A DNA stretch of 64,000 nt. Source: CAYQDB01 sp964416195. Its GTDB lineage: Bacteria > Zixibacteria > MSB-5A5 > GN15 > FEB-12. The position numbers and the translations under genes are program-made. Shown here in pieces: positions 26,099-34,691 of the stretch. The DNA is taken from NCBI GenBank assembly GCA_964416195.1, contig CAYQDB010000006.1, forward strand, positions 62,001 to 126,000. Reading direction: 5' to 3'. Every line of letters starts with the position of its first letter. Positions within the stretch are counted from its first letter, which is position 1. The notes beneath the pieces were generated by a model. The model saw nothing but the letters and a program-made list of their open reading frames with translations, did not search any database and had not been told where the DNA came from.

Positions 26099-26860
26099 TC
26101 ACTCGTCCTTCCAACCCTGGTTCTCCAACAGTTGCTCCGGCGGTACATCGCGGAAGACTTTGGCCGGCACGCCGGCTACGATCTTTTTTGGGGGTGTATC
26201 CGAAGTCACCAACGCTCCCGCAGCGACCAGGGTGTCCTCACCGATCACCTTGCCGGGAAGTATCGTCGCGTTGACGCCTAGGCGAGCGCCTTTCTTTACA
26301 ATCACCCCTTTGAAGTGTTTGAAGCGCTCTTTGGTGCGTCCGACGAAATTGTCGTTCGAGGTCGCTACGCAGGGAGCGACAAAAGCCCGGTTGCCAATCT
26401 CGGAATAGGCGGTGATGTAGACGTTGGTTTCCAGTTTTACATACTTGCCTATTTTGCAGAAGTTCTCAATCGCCACGCCACGCCCGACAATCGTGCACTT
26501 GCCGATGGACACATTTTCACGGACGGTTGACAAATCGGCGATCAATACTTTGTCGCCGATTTCGCTCCCGCGATATACTACCACATTTGTTCCGATGATG
26601 CAGTTTGAGTCAATTGTGCATGGGGGCAGTTCCTGATCGGAGGTGGTCGCCGAGATCACCGCTTTCATGGGGCGCTTGCCGATCACGCTGCCATCGTCAA
26701 TGCGGACATAGTCGCCAATCTGCGTGTCGTCGTGAACAGTCACGTGGTGCCCGATCACACACCCTTTGCCAATCTTGACATTTTCGCCGACAACACAGAA
26801 CTCGCCGTGCCGGGTTTCCGATCCAATTGACGCCGAGGGGGCGATGATAGAAGTCGACAT
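26099..26860 (-). CDS. Left-handed beta-helix N-acetyltransferase, WbpD-like
   Basis: 253 aa built mostly of hexapeptide repeats ([LIV]GxxxxI: SIGSETRHGEFCVVGENVKIGKGCVIGHHVTV, broken here for length). The C-terminal half has the WbpD-type signature APCVATSNDNFVGR, then GARLGVNATILPGKVIGEDTLVAAGALVT. It is a predicted homotrimer that acetylates the amino group installed by the neighbouring aminotransferase. AAGGAT precedes the ATG. It lies between the aminotransferase and dehydrogenase genes, all on minus. Confidence 0.88.
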   Translation of the reverse strand: MSTSIIAPSASIGSETRHGEFCVVGENVKIGKGCVIGHHVTVHDDTQIGDYVRIDDGSVIGKRPMKAVISATTSDQELPPCTIDSNCIIGTNVVVYRGSEIGDKVLIADLSTVRENVSIGKCTIVGRGVAIENFCKIGKYVKLETNVYITAYSEIGNRAFVAPCVATSNDNFVGRTKERFKHFKGVIVKKGARLGVNATILPGKVIGEDTLVAAGALVTSDTPPKKIVAGVPAKVFRDVPPEQLLENQGWKDE

Positions 26861-26917
26861 ATTCTGTATCCTTGCTTATTTCGTATAACTCATTCTAAAC
26901 AAGACCGGCCATTGTCA

Positions 26918-27922
26918 TCACAGGTTGACCGGCGCGCCGCCTGCTTCCAGTGACTTCTGCGCTGCATCCAGAACTCTCAGCACTCTAAGGCCTTCTACAC
27001 CGTCTGAACGAGGCCGTTCCCGTTTCTCGATACAGTGCAAGAAATGGCGGCACTCGTCAGCCAGCGGTTCCGAGGATTTGATCTGGGGGATAAGAATGTC
27101 ACCGGTACGTATCGAAAGGTATTCACCGTAGGTTTCATAGTCCTGCCGGGTGGCCACGCCCTTGTCGTACAGGCGGATTTTTTCACCGGCATGACTATCG
27201 TCGAATACGGCCATCTTCTTGGAGCCGACGACGACCAGCCTCCGATCTTTGTGGGGGTCAAGCCAACTGATATGGATATGTGCCATGGTACCGTCGCCGA
27301 AGTGGAGAGTTGTAAAGACAACGTCCTCAATGCCGGGCTGAAGGTACGCCGAGCCGGTTGCGGTTACCCGGACGGGGTCCTTGTCCAGTAGATACAAAAT
27401 GATGGAGATATCGTGTGGGGCAAACGACCAGAGGGCGTTTTCAATTTCACGCACCTTACCCAGGTTAACCCGGCTGGCGTACAGGTAGTAGACCCGACCC
27501 AACGCACCCTCGTCAATCCGCGATTTCAGGTAGAGAGTGGCCGGATGGTAGACCATGATGTGTCCGACCATCAGGATGCGGTTGGCATTCTCCGCTGCTT
27601 CAACGAGCTTCTCTCCATCTGCCACTGACAGCACCAGAGGCTTTTCCACAAAGACGTCCTTGCCTCCCTCTATGGCAGACATGGCCATCTTGAAGTGTTC
27701 GGCTGGTGGCGTAGCCAGGATGACGGCTTCGATATCGTCTCGCCTAAGAATATCATCGTAGCTGGCGGTGGTCTCTACACCGGCATAGTTTGCCTTTGCA
27801 TAGTCCAGCCTCTTTTCGTTCTTATCGCACACCAGGACCAGGTGTCCTCCTGACAGATTGTAGAAGTTGCGCAGGAGGTTCTTGCCCCAGGCTCCGATTC
27901 CGGCGATGGCTATGTTTTTCAT
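26918..27922 (-). CDS. Gfo/Idh/MocA nucleotide-sugar dehydrogenase, WbpB-like
   Basis: 334 aa. The N-terminal NAD-binding Rossmann fold begins IAIAGIGAWGKNLLRNFYNL, and FVEKPLVLSVADGE carries the family EKP catalytic Lys. The second domain contains FAPHDISIILYLL. In the WbpB pathway this enzyme oxidises C3 of the UDP-sugar before amination. It is first of the three sugar genes to be transcribed, directly after wzz. Confidence 0.87.
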   Translation of the reverse strand: MKNIAIAGIGAWGKNLLRNFYNLSGGHLVLVCDKNEKRLDYAKANYAGVETTASYDDILRRDDIEAVILATPPAEHFKMAMSAIEGGKDVFVEKPLVLSVADGEKLVEAAENANRILMVGHIMVYHPATLYLKSRIDEGALGRVYYLYASRVNLGKVREIENALWSFAPHDISIILYLLDKDPVRVTATGSAYLQPGIEDVVFTTLHFGDGTMAHIHISWLDPHKDRRLVVVGSKKMAVFDDSHAGEKIRLYDKGVATRQDYETYGEYLSIRTGDILIPQIKSSEPLADECRHFLHCIEKRERPRSDGVEGLRVLRVLDAAQKSLEAGGAPVNL

Positions 27923-27948
27923 ACTTTCTTATACCTACAATTACCGAT

Positions 27949-29154
27949 TTACTTATTGTTTACTTTCTTTACCCCTGGCAGCCACCCGAAGAAGGCTTTG
28001 CCAAAAAGCGCCATCCGGGCGTAGTCCTCAGGGTTCCTCTGCTTCAACCGAGCTGTGTATTCAAGAAATGCTGCTATGAGAACAGCAAGAAGCACCGAAA
28101 AACCGAAAGTGCCGCCAACAATCAGGAGCCGTTTGGGTCTGCTTTTTGTCTCCGGCGGCTTGGCCCGATCCAGCACGGATATAGTCGACGATTCTTCGTT
28201 TTCCTGTATTTTTGCCTGTTCCAGTTGTTCCAGCAGAGTCCGGTACAGGGACTCGCTGACCCTGACCCGGCTGTACAGAGCCTCGTACTGTCCTCGTAAG
28301 CCCGGGATTGAAGCAACCGGCAGAGAAAAGAACGAGCTGTCGGGATTTGATTTCTCCAGTTGTGTGAGCTGTTCGCTGACCAGGTGCCGGCGTCGTCGTA
28401 GTTCAACAAGTTCCGTGTTATCTTTGGAAAGATTCTTTTCACGCATTTTCAGCTCGATGTCCAGCTCAGCCAGGTTTATTTTAAGTTTGATAGCCTGCTC
28501 CACGGCAAGCCTGGTCTGCTCATCGAAGTCGACGGCTCTATTTTGCAACTGGAAGTCCTCAAACTCTTTCCGGGCGGAGTCGAGCTCCAGCCTGACCTGA
28601 GCAAGTCTCCCTTCAATGAAGCTCCGGTTTTTATGAACTCTCTCGGAGGAAATCTGCCGGTTGACTCGGTCCAGTTCGTCCACAAATGTATTGGCGATGC
28701 CTGCGGCTATGTTGGGATCCCTGTCCTCAACTGAAATCAGGAGAAGGCCCTCGTCGGTGACTTTGAACTCTGATCGGTTCATCAATTCCTTGTAGGTCTG
28801 CTTGAAATTGTCAGTGCCAAACCTAATCTTCAGATCAAACTTCTCGATAACCTGTTCTGCAATCGTTCGGCTTTTTAGCATCCGGGCATAGACATCGGAG
28901 GAAGTTACCATGACGGGAAGGTCGAGTCCTTTCGTGACCGATACCACCTCCGACAACTGGGATAGGCCCGGCACCGGCGTTGAGAGGTCCTTGGGAGGAA
29001 GAAGTAGAGCCATTGCCTGGTACCATTTGGGGAGCACCAGCGCCACGACAACGGATAGAAGCGTCGCTACAACTACAACCGTAATGATAAATGCCCGCCG
29101 TTTGGCCAGGAGCTCCAGAAGCAGCCAGAAATTGTTCGATTGGGATTGGCTCAC
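27949..29154 (-). CDS. Wzz-type polysaccharide co-polymerase
   Basis: 401 aa. Transmembrane segments at ~20-40 (AFIITVVVVATLLSVVVALV) and ~365-385 (LIVGGTFGFSVLLAVLIAAF) flank a large coiled periplasmic domain (about 170-290), the layout of chain-length determinant proteins. There is no fused tyrosine-kinase domain and no C-terminal tyrosine cluster, so it resembles Wzz more than Wzc. GTG start overlapping the stop of the export gene (GTGA), so the two are coupled. It controls the length or export of the surface polysaccharide. Confidence 0.87.
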   Translation of the reverse strand: MSQSQSNNFWLLLELLAKRRAFIITVVVVATLLSVVVALVLPKWYQAMALLLPPKDLSTPVPGLSQLSEVVSVTKGLDLPVMVTSSDVYARMLKSRTIAEQVIEKFDLKIRFGTDNFKQTYKELMNRSEFKVTDEGLLLISVEDRDPNIAAGIANTFVDELDRVNRQISSERVHKNRSFIEGRLAQVRLELDSARKEFEDFQLQNRAVDFDEQTRLAVEQAIKLKINLAELDIELKMREKNLSKDNTELVELRRRRHLVSEQLTQLEKSNPDSSFFSLPVASIPGLRGQYEALYSRVRVSESLYRTLLEQLEQAKIQENEESSTISVLDRAKPPETKSRPKRLLIVGGTFGFSVLLAVLIAAFLEYTARLKQRNPEDYARMALFGKAFFGWLPGVKKVNNK

Positions 29155-30497
29155 TTGAGCTCCTCGCGGATGTTGACAATGACATCGTCGCCGTCATGAA
29201 CAAGCACTTCGGGCGAGAAGGATGAGGTTATTCTGGAGACGCGGTTGTAAATATCGATCTGGCTCCGGTTGGCTGTTTGGAGGAAGCCGCCGGCGACATT
29301 GATGTAGAATATGGCGTCCTTATTCTCAACAAATGGGAGCAGCCCCGGATTGCGAACTTCGCCACTCACCTTTACATATCCTACTTTGACCGGAACAAAG
29401 ACGGAATCGAACGGTTGGAGACGTATCACTTCTACCTTGTCGTGACCTTTGACAACGTTGGAGATCGGGTACCTGATGCTTGTAGTTCGTCCCCACTCGT
29501 CTACCTCCGCTTTTCGGAAGACGGTGGTCCGGCTATGGCTCGCATGGGGAGCAAAACCACCAGCCTGTTGAATGAGTTCTTGAAGCGTTATACCATCCCG
29601 GTACTCATACTTGCCGGGGGCAGAAATGGCGCCGAATATGATCAGCAAGCCAGACTTGCTCTTTTCCTCTTTGGGCGGTACCAGTATGATGTCACCAGCT
29701 CTAATGTCCTGGCTTTGGCCTGAGCTTTTCCTGTGCTCGCCGATGATCCGAATCGAGTTGACATCGCCCTTGCTGCATACGCCGCCGGCGAGGGCCAGAA
29801 GCAAATCCAGATCGTCACCAGGCTTGAGTTCTATTTCCCGAGGGCTGTTAACCTCACCCACCACCTGTACCAACTCACCTGACTTACTGGGCACATAAAT
29901 GCTGTAACCGGCGTACAGGCATGGGTTGGCAGCGTTGTCCCCCAAGAAGCCTGCCCTGTCCAGATCGACGACTATTTCCTGCGGTCCGCCGGAGAAGACG
30001 ATCCACCTATGAGACCCGGTGCAGGTGATCCCTCCCGCCGAATCGATTACTTCCGAGACCCGTTGGGAAGTATAGGCAGTGTACAGGCCAGAGGATGTGA
30101 CGGCGCCGCTGACGAGTATACCGACTTTTGCAGGTTTGGTCACTGAGATGGCAATTTCTTCAACGTTGTACAGCTTCTGCAGAGCTTCTCGAAGAAGACC
30201 TTTCGCTTCAGACAAAGTCTTGTGGGAAAGGTCAAACAGTCCCAGCGTGGCGTCGACAACCTTGCCTTCGGGGTTGACAGAGAGCGTCAGGGGGGCGAGT
30301 TTAGCCTTGATAAATGTTACCACCAGTTCGTCGCCAGGCCGAATCAGGTAGATTTCCTGATCTATGGGCTGATCGAAATACCTGTAGTTGTCGACCATAC
30401 CGACCCCGACGCTGTCGGACATGGGCAGCACCTGTCCGAGTATGGACGAACTCAGTAAAAAACAGGCCACATTCAGTACAGCTGAAAGGATTCTCAA
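29151..30497 (-). CDS. Polysaccharide export protein, Wza-like, with SLBB domains
   Basis: 448 aa, TTG start with GGAG 7 nt upstream. A signal peptide is present (ILSAVLNVACFLLSSSILG) without an obvious lipobox cysteine at its end. A Poly_export domain begins near residue 48 (YLIRPGDELVVTFIKAKLAPLTLSVNPEG). SLBB repeats follow: VGILVSGAVTSSGLYTAYTS, VQVVGEVNSPREIELKPGDDL, IFGAISAPGKYEYRDGITL, VKVSGEVRNPGLLPFVEN. It probably forms the outer-membrane or periplasmic channel for polysaccharide and is transcribed ahead of wzz. Confidence 0.88.
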   Translation of the reverse strand: MRILSAVLNVACFLLSSSILGQVLPMSDSVGVGMVDNYRYFDQPIDQEIYLIRPGDELVVTFIKAKLAPLTLSVNPEGKVVDATLGLFDLSHKTLSEAKGLLREALQKLYNVEEIAISVTKPAKVGILVSGAVTSSGLYTAYTSQRVSEVIDSAGGITCTGSHRWIVFSGGPQEIVVDLDRAGFLGDNAANPCLYAGYSIYVPSKSGELVQVVGEVNSPREIELKPGDDLDLLLALAGGVCSKGDVNSIRIIGEHRKSSGQSQDIRAGDIILVPPKEEKSKSGLLIIFGAISAPGKYEYRDGITLQELIQQAGGFAPHASHSRTTVFRKAEVDEWGRTTSIRYPISNVVKGHDKVEVIRLQPFDSVFVPVKVGYVKVSGEVRNPGLLPFVENKDAIFYINVAGGFLQTANRSQIDIYNRVSRITSSFSPEVLVHDGDDVIVNIREELK

Positions 30498-30574
30498 TAG
30501 CTACTCCACAAATGGCCGATTTGTTCGGTCCACTTCAATTCAAACGGCAACAATAGGTAAAACGTTCGGGAAAG

Positions 30575-32308
30575 TCAACCGCTATCGAGATAACCTGTAG
30601 CGGTTGCTCTCTTGACTCGGCGGCATCGCCAGACAGCAATGAATGCCAACACCGACACTATCGATAGAGCCAGCCCAGCAAAAAAATAGGGAGGGCGGTA
30701 TTCTAGTATGACCTTCTGCGGCCCGCCACGAAAGCCGAAAGTTATCAAGTTCTGCTCCTGCCAGAGCCGCCGACCGTCGGTGGTGTGCCAGCCCGGGTCA
30801 TACCCCATGCTGATGACCATTTCGCCTGGTTGCTGGCCGTTGATTTCGTACGTGATTTTGTTCGGCGTGTAATACCGATGTATAATCTGTGACTTCCCAT
30901 TAAGAACGTATTCCATGAGCACGCTTTCGTGGGCAGCTACCAACCCCCTGCTTGGGTGGTATGCCGATAGCCAGTTTGTCACCAGCGAACCACGATTGGC
31001 CAGGTAGTTTTCGTAGGTTTTTGAACCGTCGTCGATAACATGGGTAAAAATCGGCGATCGAGAGACTTTTTGTGGTCGCTGTGTGAAGGCGCTGTTCATG
31101 ATTGGCCAGACGAGTACCAGATTCGTAACTATGACAATCATAGCCACAGCATTGAGAGCACAGACCATCAATTTCCGGCGTTGGTAGTTATCAATTCTCT
31201 TCCTGATCCAATCAAAGCCGAAGCCACCCAAGATAGAAACGGACAGAATCACAAACTGGAACGCCCGGCCGGTGCATCGGGCCGATGAAAATCCGGGCAG
31301 ATGGGTCAGAAGCGACCAGGGTGACAGAGTGCCGAAGTTGCCCAGACCTACCATCAAGAAGCATAGACCCACAACCAACCAGGACCAGCGCCGCCTGAAG
31401 TTGGCAAGTAGACCGATCAGAGCCAGAACCACAAGGAGGGGGGAGAGGTAGGCGCCGTACTCATGCCAGTTCCAGTACTGCTGGGGGAAGTTTCTGGCAA
31501 AAAGTGACTGATTCAGGCTGAAGAAGATTGTTCCCAGGGCGCTGATAGGGATCGATTCGTCGGGAGCACCCTTCCATTTGTTCTGGGCCATGTATGCCAC
31601 CATGGGGACAAACTTGACCGCCGCCAGACCCAACCCAGCCAGCACGGAAAACAGGAGGTTTTTCAGTTCGGCAAAATTTCGGTTCTCAATTGAACGCAGT
31701 CCAAAGAACAAGATGGAAAACGTAAAAGTATACAAAAGCGGTACGGCTGCGCCGTTGCCGAGCGTCATCAGGGCGAGAGTGCCCCCAGCAAGGAGGATGC
31801 CCAGTTTTCGCCGTTGTGCAATTATCACAAAATGGAGGAACCAGGGCAGAAAACAGTAGTGCGTAAACGGCATGTGCCCTTCTGCAAAGTGCAGCGCAAA
31901 ATGCACCGAACCAAAATAGGCAAGGGTCGTCATGACTGCCGCCCACCTTGATACTCCCAGCGATATCGCCAGCCGGTGGCTCCCCCAGAAGCCGAGGAAA
32001 TAGCAGATCAGAACCTGGAGTTTGAGCCCGACGACAGCGCCAAAGATCAAGTACAGCAGAAGAAATGGGGAAAGCACAGCCACTTCGGGATGATGAAATA
32101 GGATATTCCCACCGGCCAGGTAAGGATTCCAGAAAGGGAACTGGTGGTAGTGTACAAGGCTGCCGACCGGCACGGCGGCAACCGTCGTAAACAGGTCCCA
32201 ATCACGTACCCCCCAATAGTCATACTTCAGAAGGAAAGGAAGCGTATAGTAGGCGGCCAGAAAGAAAAAAGTCGCGGGGAGCAAGAGTTTTGACTTTTTG
32301 AATGCCAT
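30575..32308 (-). CDS. YfhO-like polytopic membrane protein
   Basis: 577 aa with about 11-12 transmembrane helices. The early loop VHYHQFPFWNPYLAGGNILFHHPEVAVLSP matches the family pattern (QFPLWNPY...GGxPL), split here for length; a C-terminal soluble stretch (residues ~420-530) is followed by a last helix. YfhO-family proteins are GT-C-like and have been linked to glycosylation of lipoteichoic or other surface polymers. Starts overlap head-to-head by 7 nt with the plus-strand gene at 32302. Function is inferred only. Confidence 0.7.
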   Translation of the reverse strand: MAFKKSKLLLPATFFFLAAYYTLPFLLKYDYWGVRDWDLFTTVAAVPVGSLVHYHQFPFWNPYLAGGNILFHHPEVAVLSPFLLLYLIFGAVVGLKLQVLICYFLGFWGSHRLAISLGVSRWAAVMTTLAYFGSVHFALHFAEGHMPFTHYCFLPWFLHFVIIAQRRKLGILLAGGTLALMTLGNGAAVPLLYTFTFSILFFGLRSIENRNFAELKNLLFSVLAGLGLAAVKFVPMVAYMAQNKWKGAPDESIPISALGTIFFSLNQSLFARNFPQQYWNWHEYGAYLSPLLVVLALIGLLANFRRRWSWLVVGLCFLMVGLGNFGTLSPWSLLTHLPGFSSARCTGRAFQFVILSVSILGGFGFDWIRKRIDNYQRRKLMVCALNAVAMIVIVTNLVLVWPIMNSAFTQRPQKVSRSPIFTHVIDDGSKTYENYLANRGSLVTNWLSAYHPSRGLVAAHESVLMEYVLNGKSQIIHRYYTPNKITYEINGQQPGEMVISMGYDPGWHTTDGRRLWQEQNLITFGFRGGPQKVILEYRPPYFFAGLALSIVSVLAFIAVWRCRRVKRATATGYLDSG

Positions 32309-33468
32309 ACTTTGTGATAAGTTATCAAATCGCTATGCGTTCCGGCAACTTAATGAACTATTCCTACTTCAAAAGCAAACGCTTTTTGCTGCCTACCTTG
32401 CTGTGGGTAGCATTTATTCTGTTTTACATTGTCCTTTTTGAGGTAGGAGAGTCAAAGTACTACTCTCTGACAAGAACGCTGATCCAGTGGGACGGCCAGC
32501 ACTACCTGTCGATTGCGCGTGACGGTTATGAGAAATTCCCCTGCCCCTGGAACTCGAGAAATATCTGCGGTAATATCGGTTGGTTTCCGTTTTACCCGCT
32601 TTTGGGGCGAGTCGCTGCACGGCTTGTTGGCGTGGTGGGTCTTGATGTTCCGGTGGCCATCATCGCCGTCAGTTGGCTGGCTTTCTGGCTGGCGCTGCTG
32701 GTTATGTACCGGCTTGTTGAATATAGATTTGATCCGAAAACGGCTCTTTTTTCGCTGCTGGCTCTACTTGTTTTCCCTTCGTCATTTTACTTCCTGACCG
32801 GTTTTCCTTATTCGGTTTACCTGCTGCTGGCCGTGCTGGTGTTGTACCTGCTGGAAAAAGAATGGTACGCCGCTGTAATCCTGCCAGCCGGTTTGGTGGC
32901 CATTACCTATCCCTCCGGAGTCGTCATTGGCCTACCGATTTTGTTTACGTTGGTCTGGAAATGGAAGCAACTCAACCAGCGAGAAAAACTATCGCTCCTC
33001 TCTGCCCTCATAGCTATTGGGCTGGCCCTGTTTCTATATGCCGGCTACTACTGGTGGAAATTCGATGACTTCTTTTTGTATCAGCGCTTTCAGGCCCAGA
33101 GCTACTATGCCCACCAACTGACATTGCCAATCTTGCCTATTATCGAAGCCTTGCTACACCTGAAATGGGAAACCCCGGTGTTTGTCATACTGCTGTTTAC
33201 CCTGGGTGTGGTGGCGCTGTTCTATTCGCGGAAGATACCGGCCTCGTGGCAGTTGTTGATGTTCGGCATCTTGTTGTTCACGCCGACATTTGGAACCACT
33301 ATGTGTTACTACCGGCATATCGTGGCGGCCTTTCCGCTCTTTGCCATGATCGGTGTTTCCGTGAACTCCCCCCGGCGCAGATTTCTGCTGATTCCGTATG
33401 TTCTTGTCGCGCTTGTTTTGGGTTGGAGGGTTTTTCTCTCCGCTTACAAAGCCGGGATGCTGATGTAA
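32302..33468 (+). CDS. PIG-V/GT-C type mannosyltransferase-like membrane protein
   Basis: 388 aa with ~8-9 transmembrane helices. The first luminal loop has WDGQHYLSIARDGYEKF followed by IGWFPFYPLLGRV, the Asp-containing motif of the PIG-V / GPI mannosyltransferase II family, members of the GT-C class that use lipid-linked sugars. Possible starts are ATG 32302 (overlapping the neighbour's start), 32335 or 32353; the hydrophobic helix begins after 32353 and none has a good ribosome-binding site. It probably glycosylates a lipid-linked or surface substrate. Confidence 0.72.
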   Translation: MPYFVISYQIAMRSGNLMNYSYFKSKRFLLPTLLWVAFILFYIVLFEVGESKYYSLTRTLIQWDGQHYLSIARDGYEKFPCPWNSRNICGNIGWFPFYPLLGRVAARLVGVVGLDVPVAIIAVSWLAFWLALLVMYRLVEYRFDPKTALFSLLALLVFPSSFYFLTGFPYSVYLLLAVLVLYLLEKEWYAAVILPAGLVAITYPSGVVIGLPILFTLVWKWKQLNQREKLSLLSALIAIGLALFLYAGYYWWKFDDFFLYQRFQAQSYYAHQLTLPILPIIEALLHLKWETPVFVILLFTLGVVALFYSRKIPASWQLLMFGILLFTPTFGTTMCYYRHIVAAFPLFAMIGVSVNSPRRRFLLIPYVLVALVLGWRVFLSAYKAGMLM

Positions 33469-33472
33469 GCGG

Positions 33473-33928
33473 CTATTTGGTCAGGCGGAAGTCGTAAATC
33501 ATCGTGTCGGTATGTTCATTCATGGAACTGGAGTCGATCCAGGTGAATGGATGCGCGCTCGGTCCTAGGTAAAGACTGTCTCCTCTAAACACGGACTTGA
33601 ATTCACCTTGGGGAACTTTAATACTGTCACAGTTCTGATGATCAGTGGAAGTTGGTGTCAGCCTTAATATATTGGTACCGAAACCGACGACTTTCCCGCG
33701 AGAGCTGCAAAGGTTGCTTTCGTTGGTAATATGCTCCAGCCTGTAGATGCTCCCGTCAACCGTAAGAACCACCGTGTCAGTATAATGATACGTATATGGA
33801 GGAAGCTCTTTGATCTCAGCAATTGCCAGTTCCCCTGAGAACACCTCAACTTCGGGTGGGGACGATTCGTCTTCGCACCCGGCCAGAACCGACCCCAGAA
33901 GTATCAGGACAACAAGTCTCGCTGGCAT
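33473..33928 (-). CDS. Small lipoprotein, paralogue A
   Basis: 151 aa from the second of two adjacent ATGs (GGAGG is 6 nt upstream of it). The lipobox LILLGSVLAGC gives a lipid-modified Cys at about residue 17. The mature part shares a framework with the next gene: VEVFSGEL, Y..TD.V..TV.G, L.HIT..S.LCSS.G.V..FG.N..RL, CDS..VPQG.FK..F.GDSL.LGP. Two conserved cysteines may pair. No family recognised. It overlaps nothing, and its 5' side abuts a MITE-like element. Confidence 0.75.
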   Translation of the reverse strand: MPARLVVLILLGSVLAGCEDESSPPEVEVFSGELAIAEIKELPPYTYHYTDTVVLTVDGSIYRLEHITNESNLCSSRGKVVGFGTNILRLTPTSTDHQNCDSIKVPQGEFKSVFRGDSLYLGPSAHPFTWIDSSSMNEHTDTMIYDFRLTK

Positions 33929-33945
33929 CATCCGCCTCCGCTCTT

Positions 33946-34096
33946 GGGCGTGTTGAAAAAGTACTTTCCTGGTCATTGCGAGTCCACCTTTGGCGGACGT
34001 GGCAATCTCGAATATTGAATGCCAACGAGATAGCCACGTCGTCCAGCAGCAGCCGGACTCCTCGCTATGACGCTTTCTATGTTTTTCAACAAGCCC
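33946..34096. mobile_element. MITE-like element B (TTGTTGAAAAA ends)
   Basis: About 150 bp with terminal inverted repeats GGGCGTGTTGAAAAA (33946-33960) and TTTTTCAACAAGCCC (34082-34096), 14 of 15 paired. Similarity continues inward (TCATTGCGAG against TCATAGCGAG). It has no coding capacity and lies between the two paralogous lipoprotein genes, ~18 bp upstream of one start codon. Confidence 0.65.
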
Positions 34097-34148
34097 TTTT
34101 GTAACGGCAACTGGGCAAGGCGCCGTCGGCTAAGCCGATCCGCAATAC

Positions 34149-34604
34149 TCATTTTGATAGCCGAAATGTAAAACAGAATCGATCTGTATACTGTTGATCG
34201 TCTACAGTTACAACGTACTCAATGGTGTCGGGGCCAAGTCTGAGGCTGTCTCCCTTAAAAGCTGCTTTGAATTGGCCCTGGGGCACATGAGAGGAATCGC
34301 AGGCGAACTTGGGGATAATGAAGACTCGTATCAGTCTAATTAGATTACTGCCAAAGTTATCAACGGTTCCCCCGGAACTACACAGGCCGCTGTTGAAAGT
34401 AATATGTTTTAGAAAGTACTGGTTGCCCTCGACCGTAAACGCCACTGAATCGATGCTGGTATTCGTGTATGGGTTAGCGTCCTGTAAGTCTTTAACTTCC
34501 AGTTCTCCGGAGAATACCTCAACTGCCGGCGGCTGTTCCGAATTGTCCCCACAGCCGATCGAAAACATCATCACCAGAGCCACAACAAGGCTCCTGATTT
34601 TCAC
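34149..34604 (-). CDS. Small lipoprotein, paralogue B
   Basis: 151 aa, GTG start with GGAGG 6 nt upstream. Lipobox VMMFSIGC, lipidated Cys18. Clear tandem paralogue of 33473-33928, aligning along its full length (VEVFSGELEVKDLQ, HITFNSGLCSSGG, CDSSHVPQGQFKAAFKGDSLRLGP, FRLSK). Predicted to sit in a membrane, facing the periplasm or outside. The role is unknown. Confidence 0.78.
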   Translation of the reverse strand: MKIRSLVVALVMMFSIGCGDNSEQPPAVEVFSGELEVKDLQDANPYTNTSIDSVAFTVEGNQYFLKHITFNSGLCSSGGTVDNFGSNLIRLIRVFIIPKFACDSSHVPQGQFKAAFKGDSLRLGPDTIEYVVTVDDQQYTDRFCFTFRLSK

Positions 34605-34691
34605 TTAACACCTCCAGGTCGATAGCCCCATACTATATAACGCAGCAGGTGCGTTGGATGTTTGAAGCAAAATAGGTGGAGTTTGAATTTG

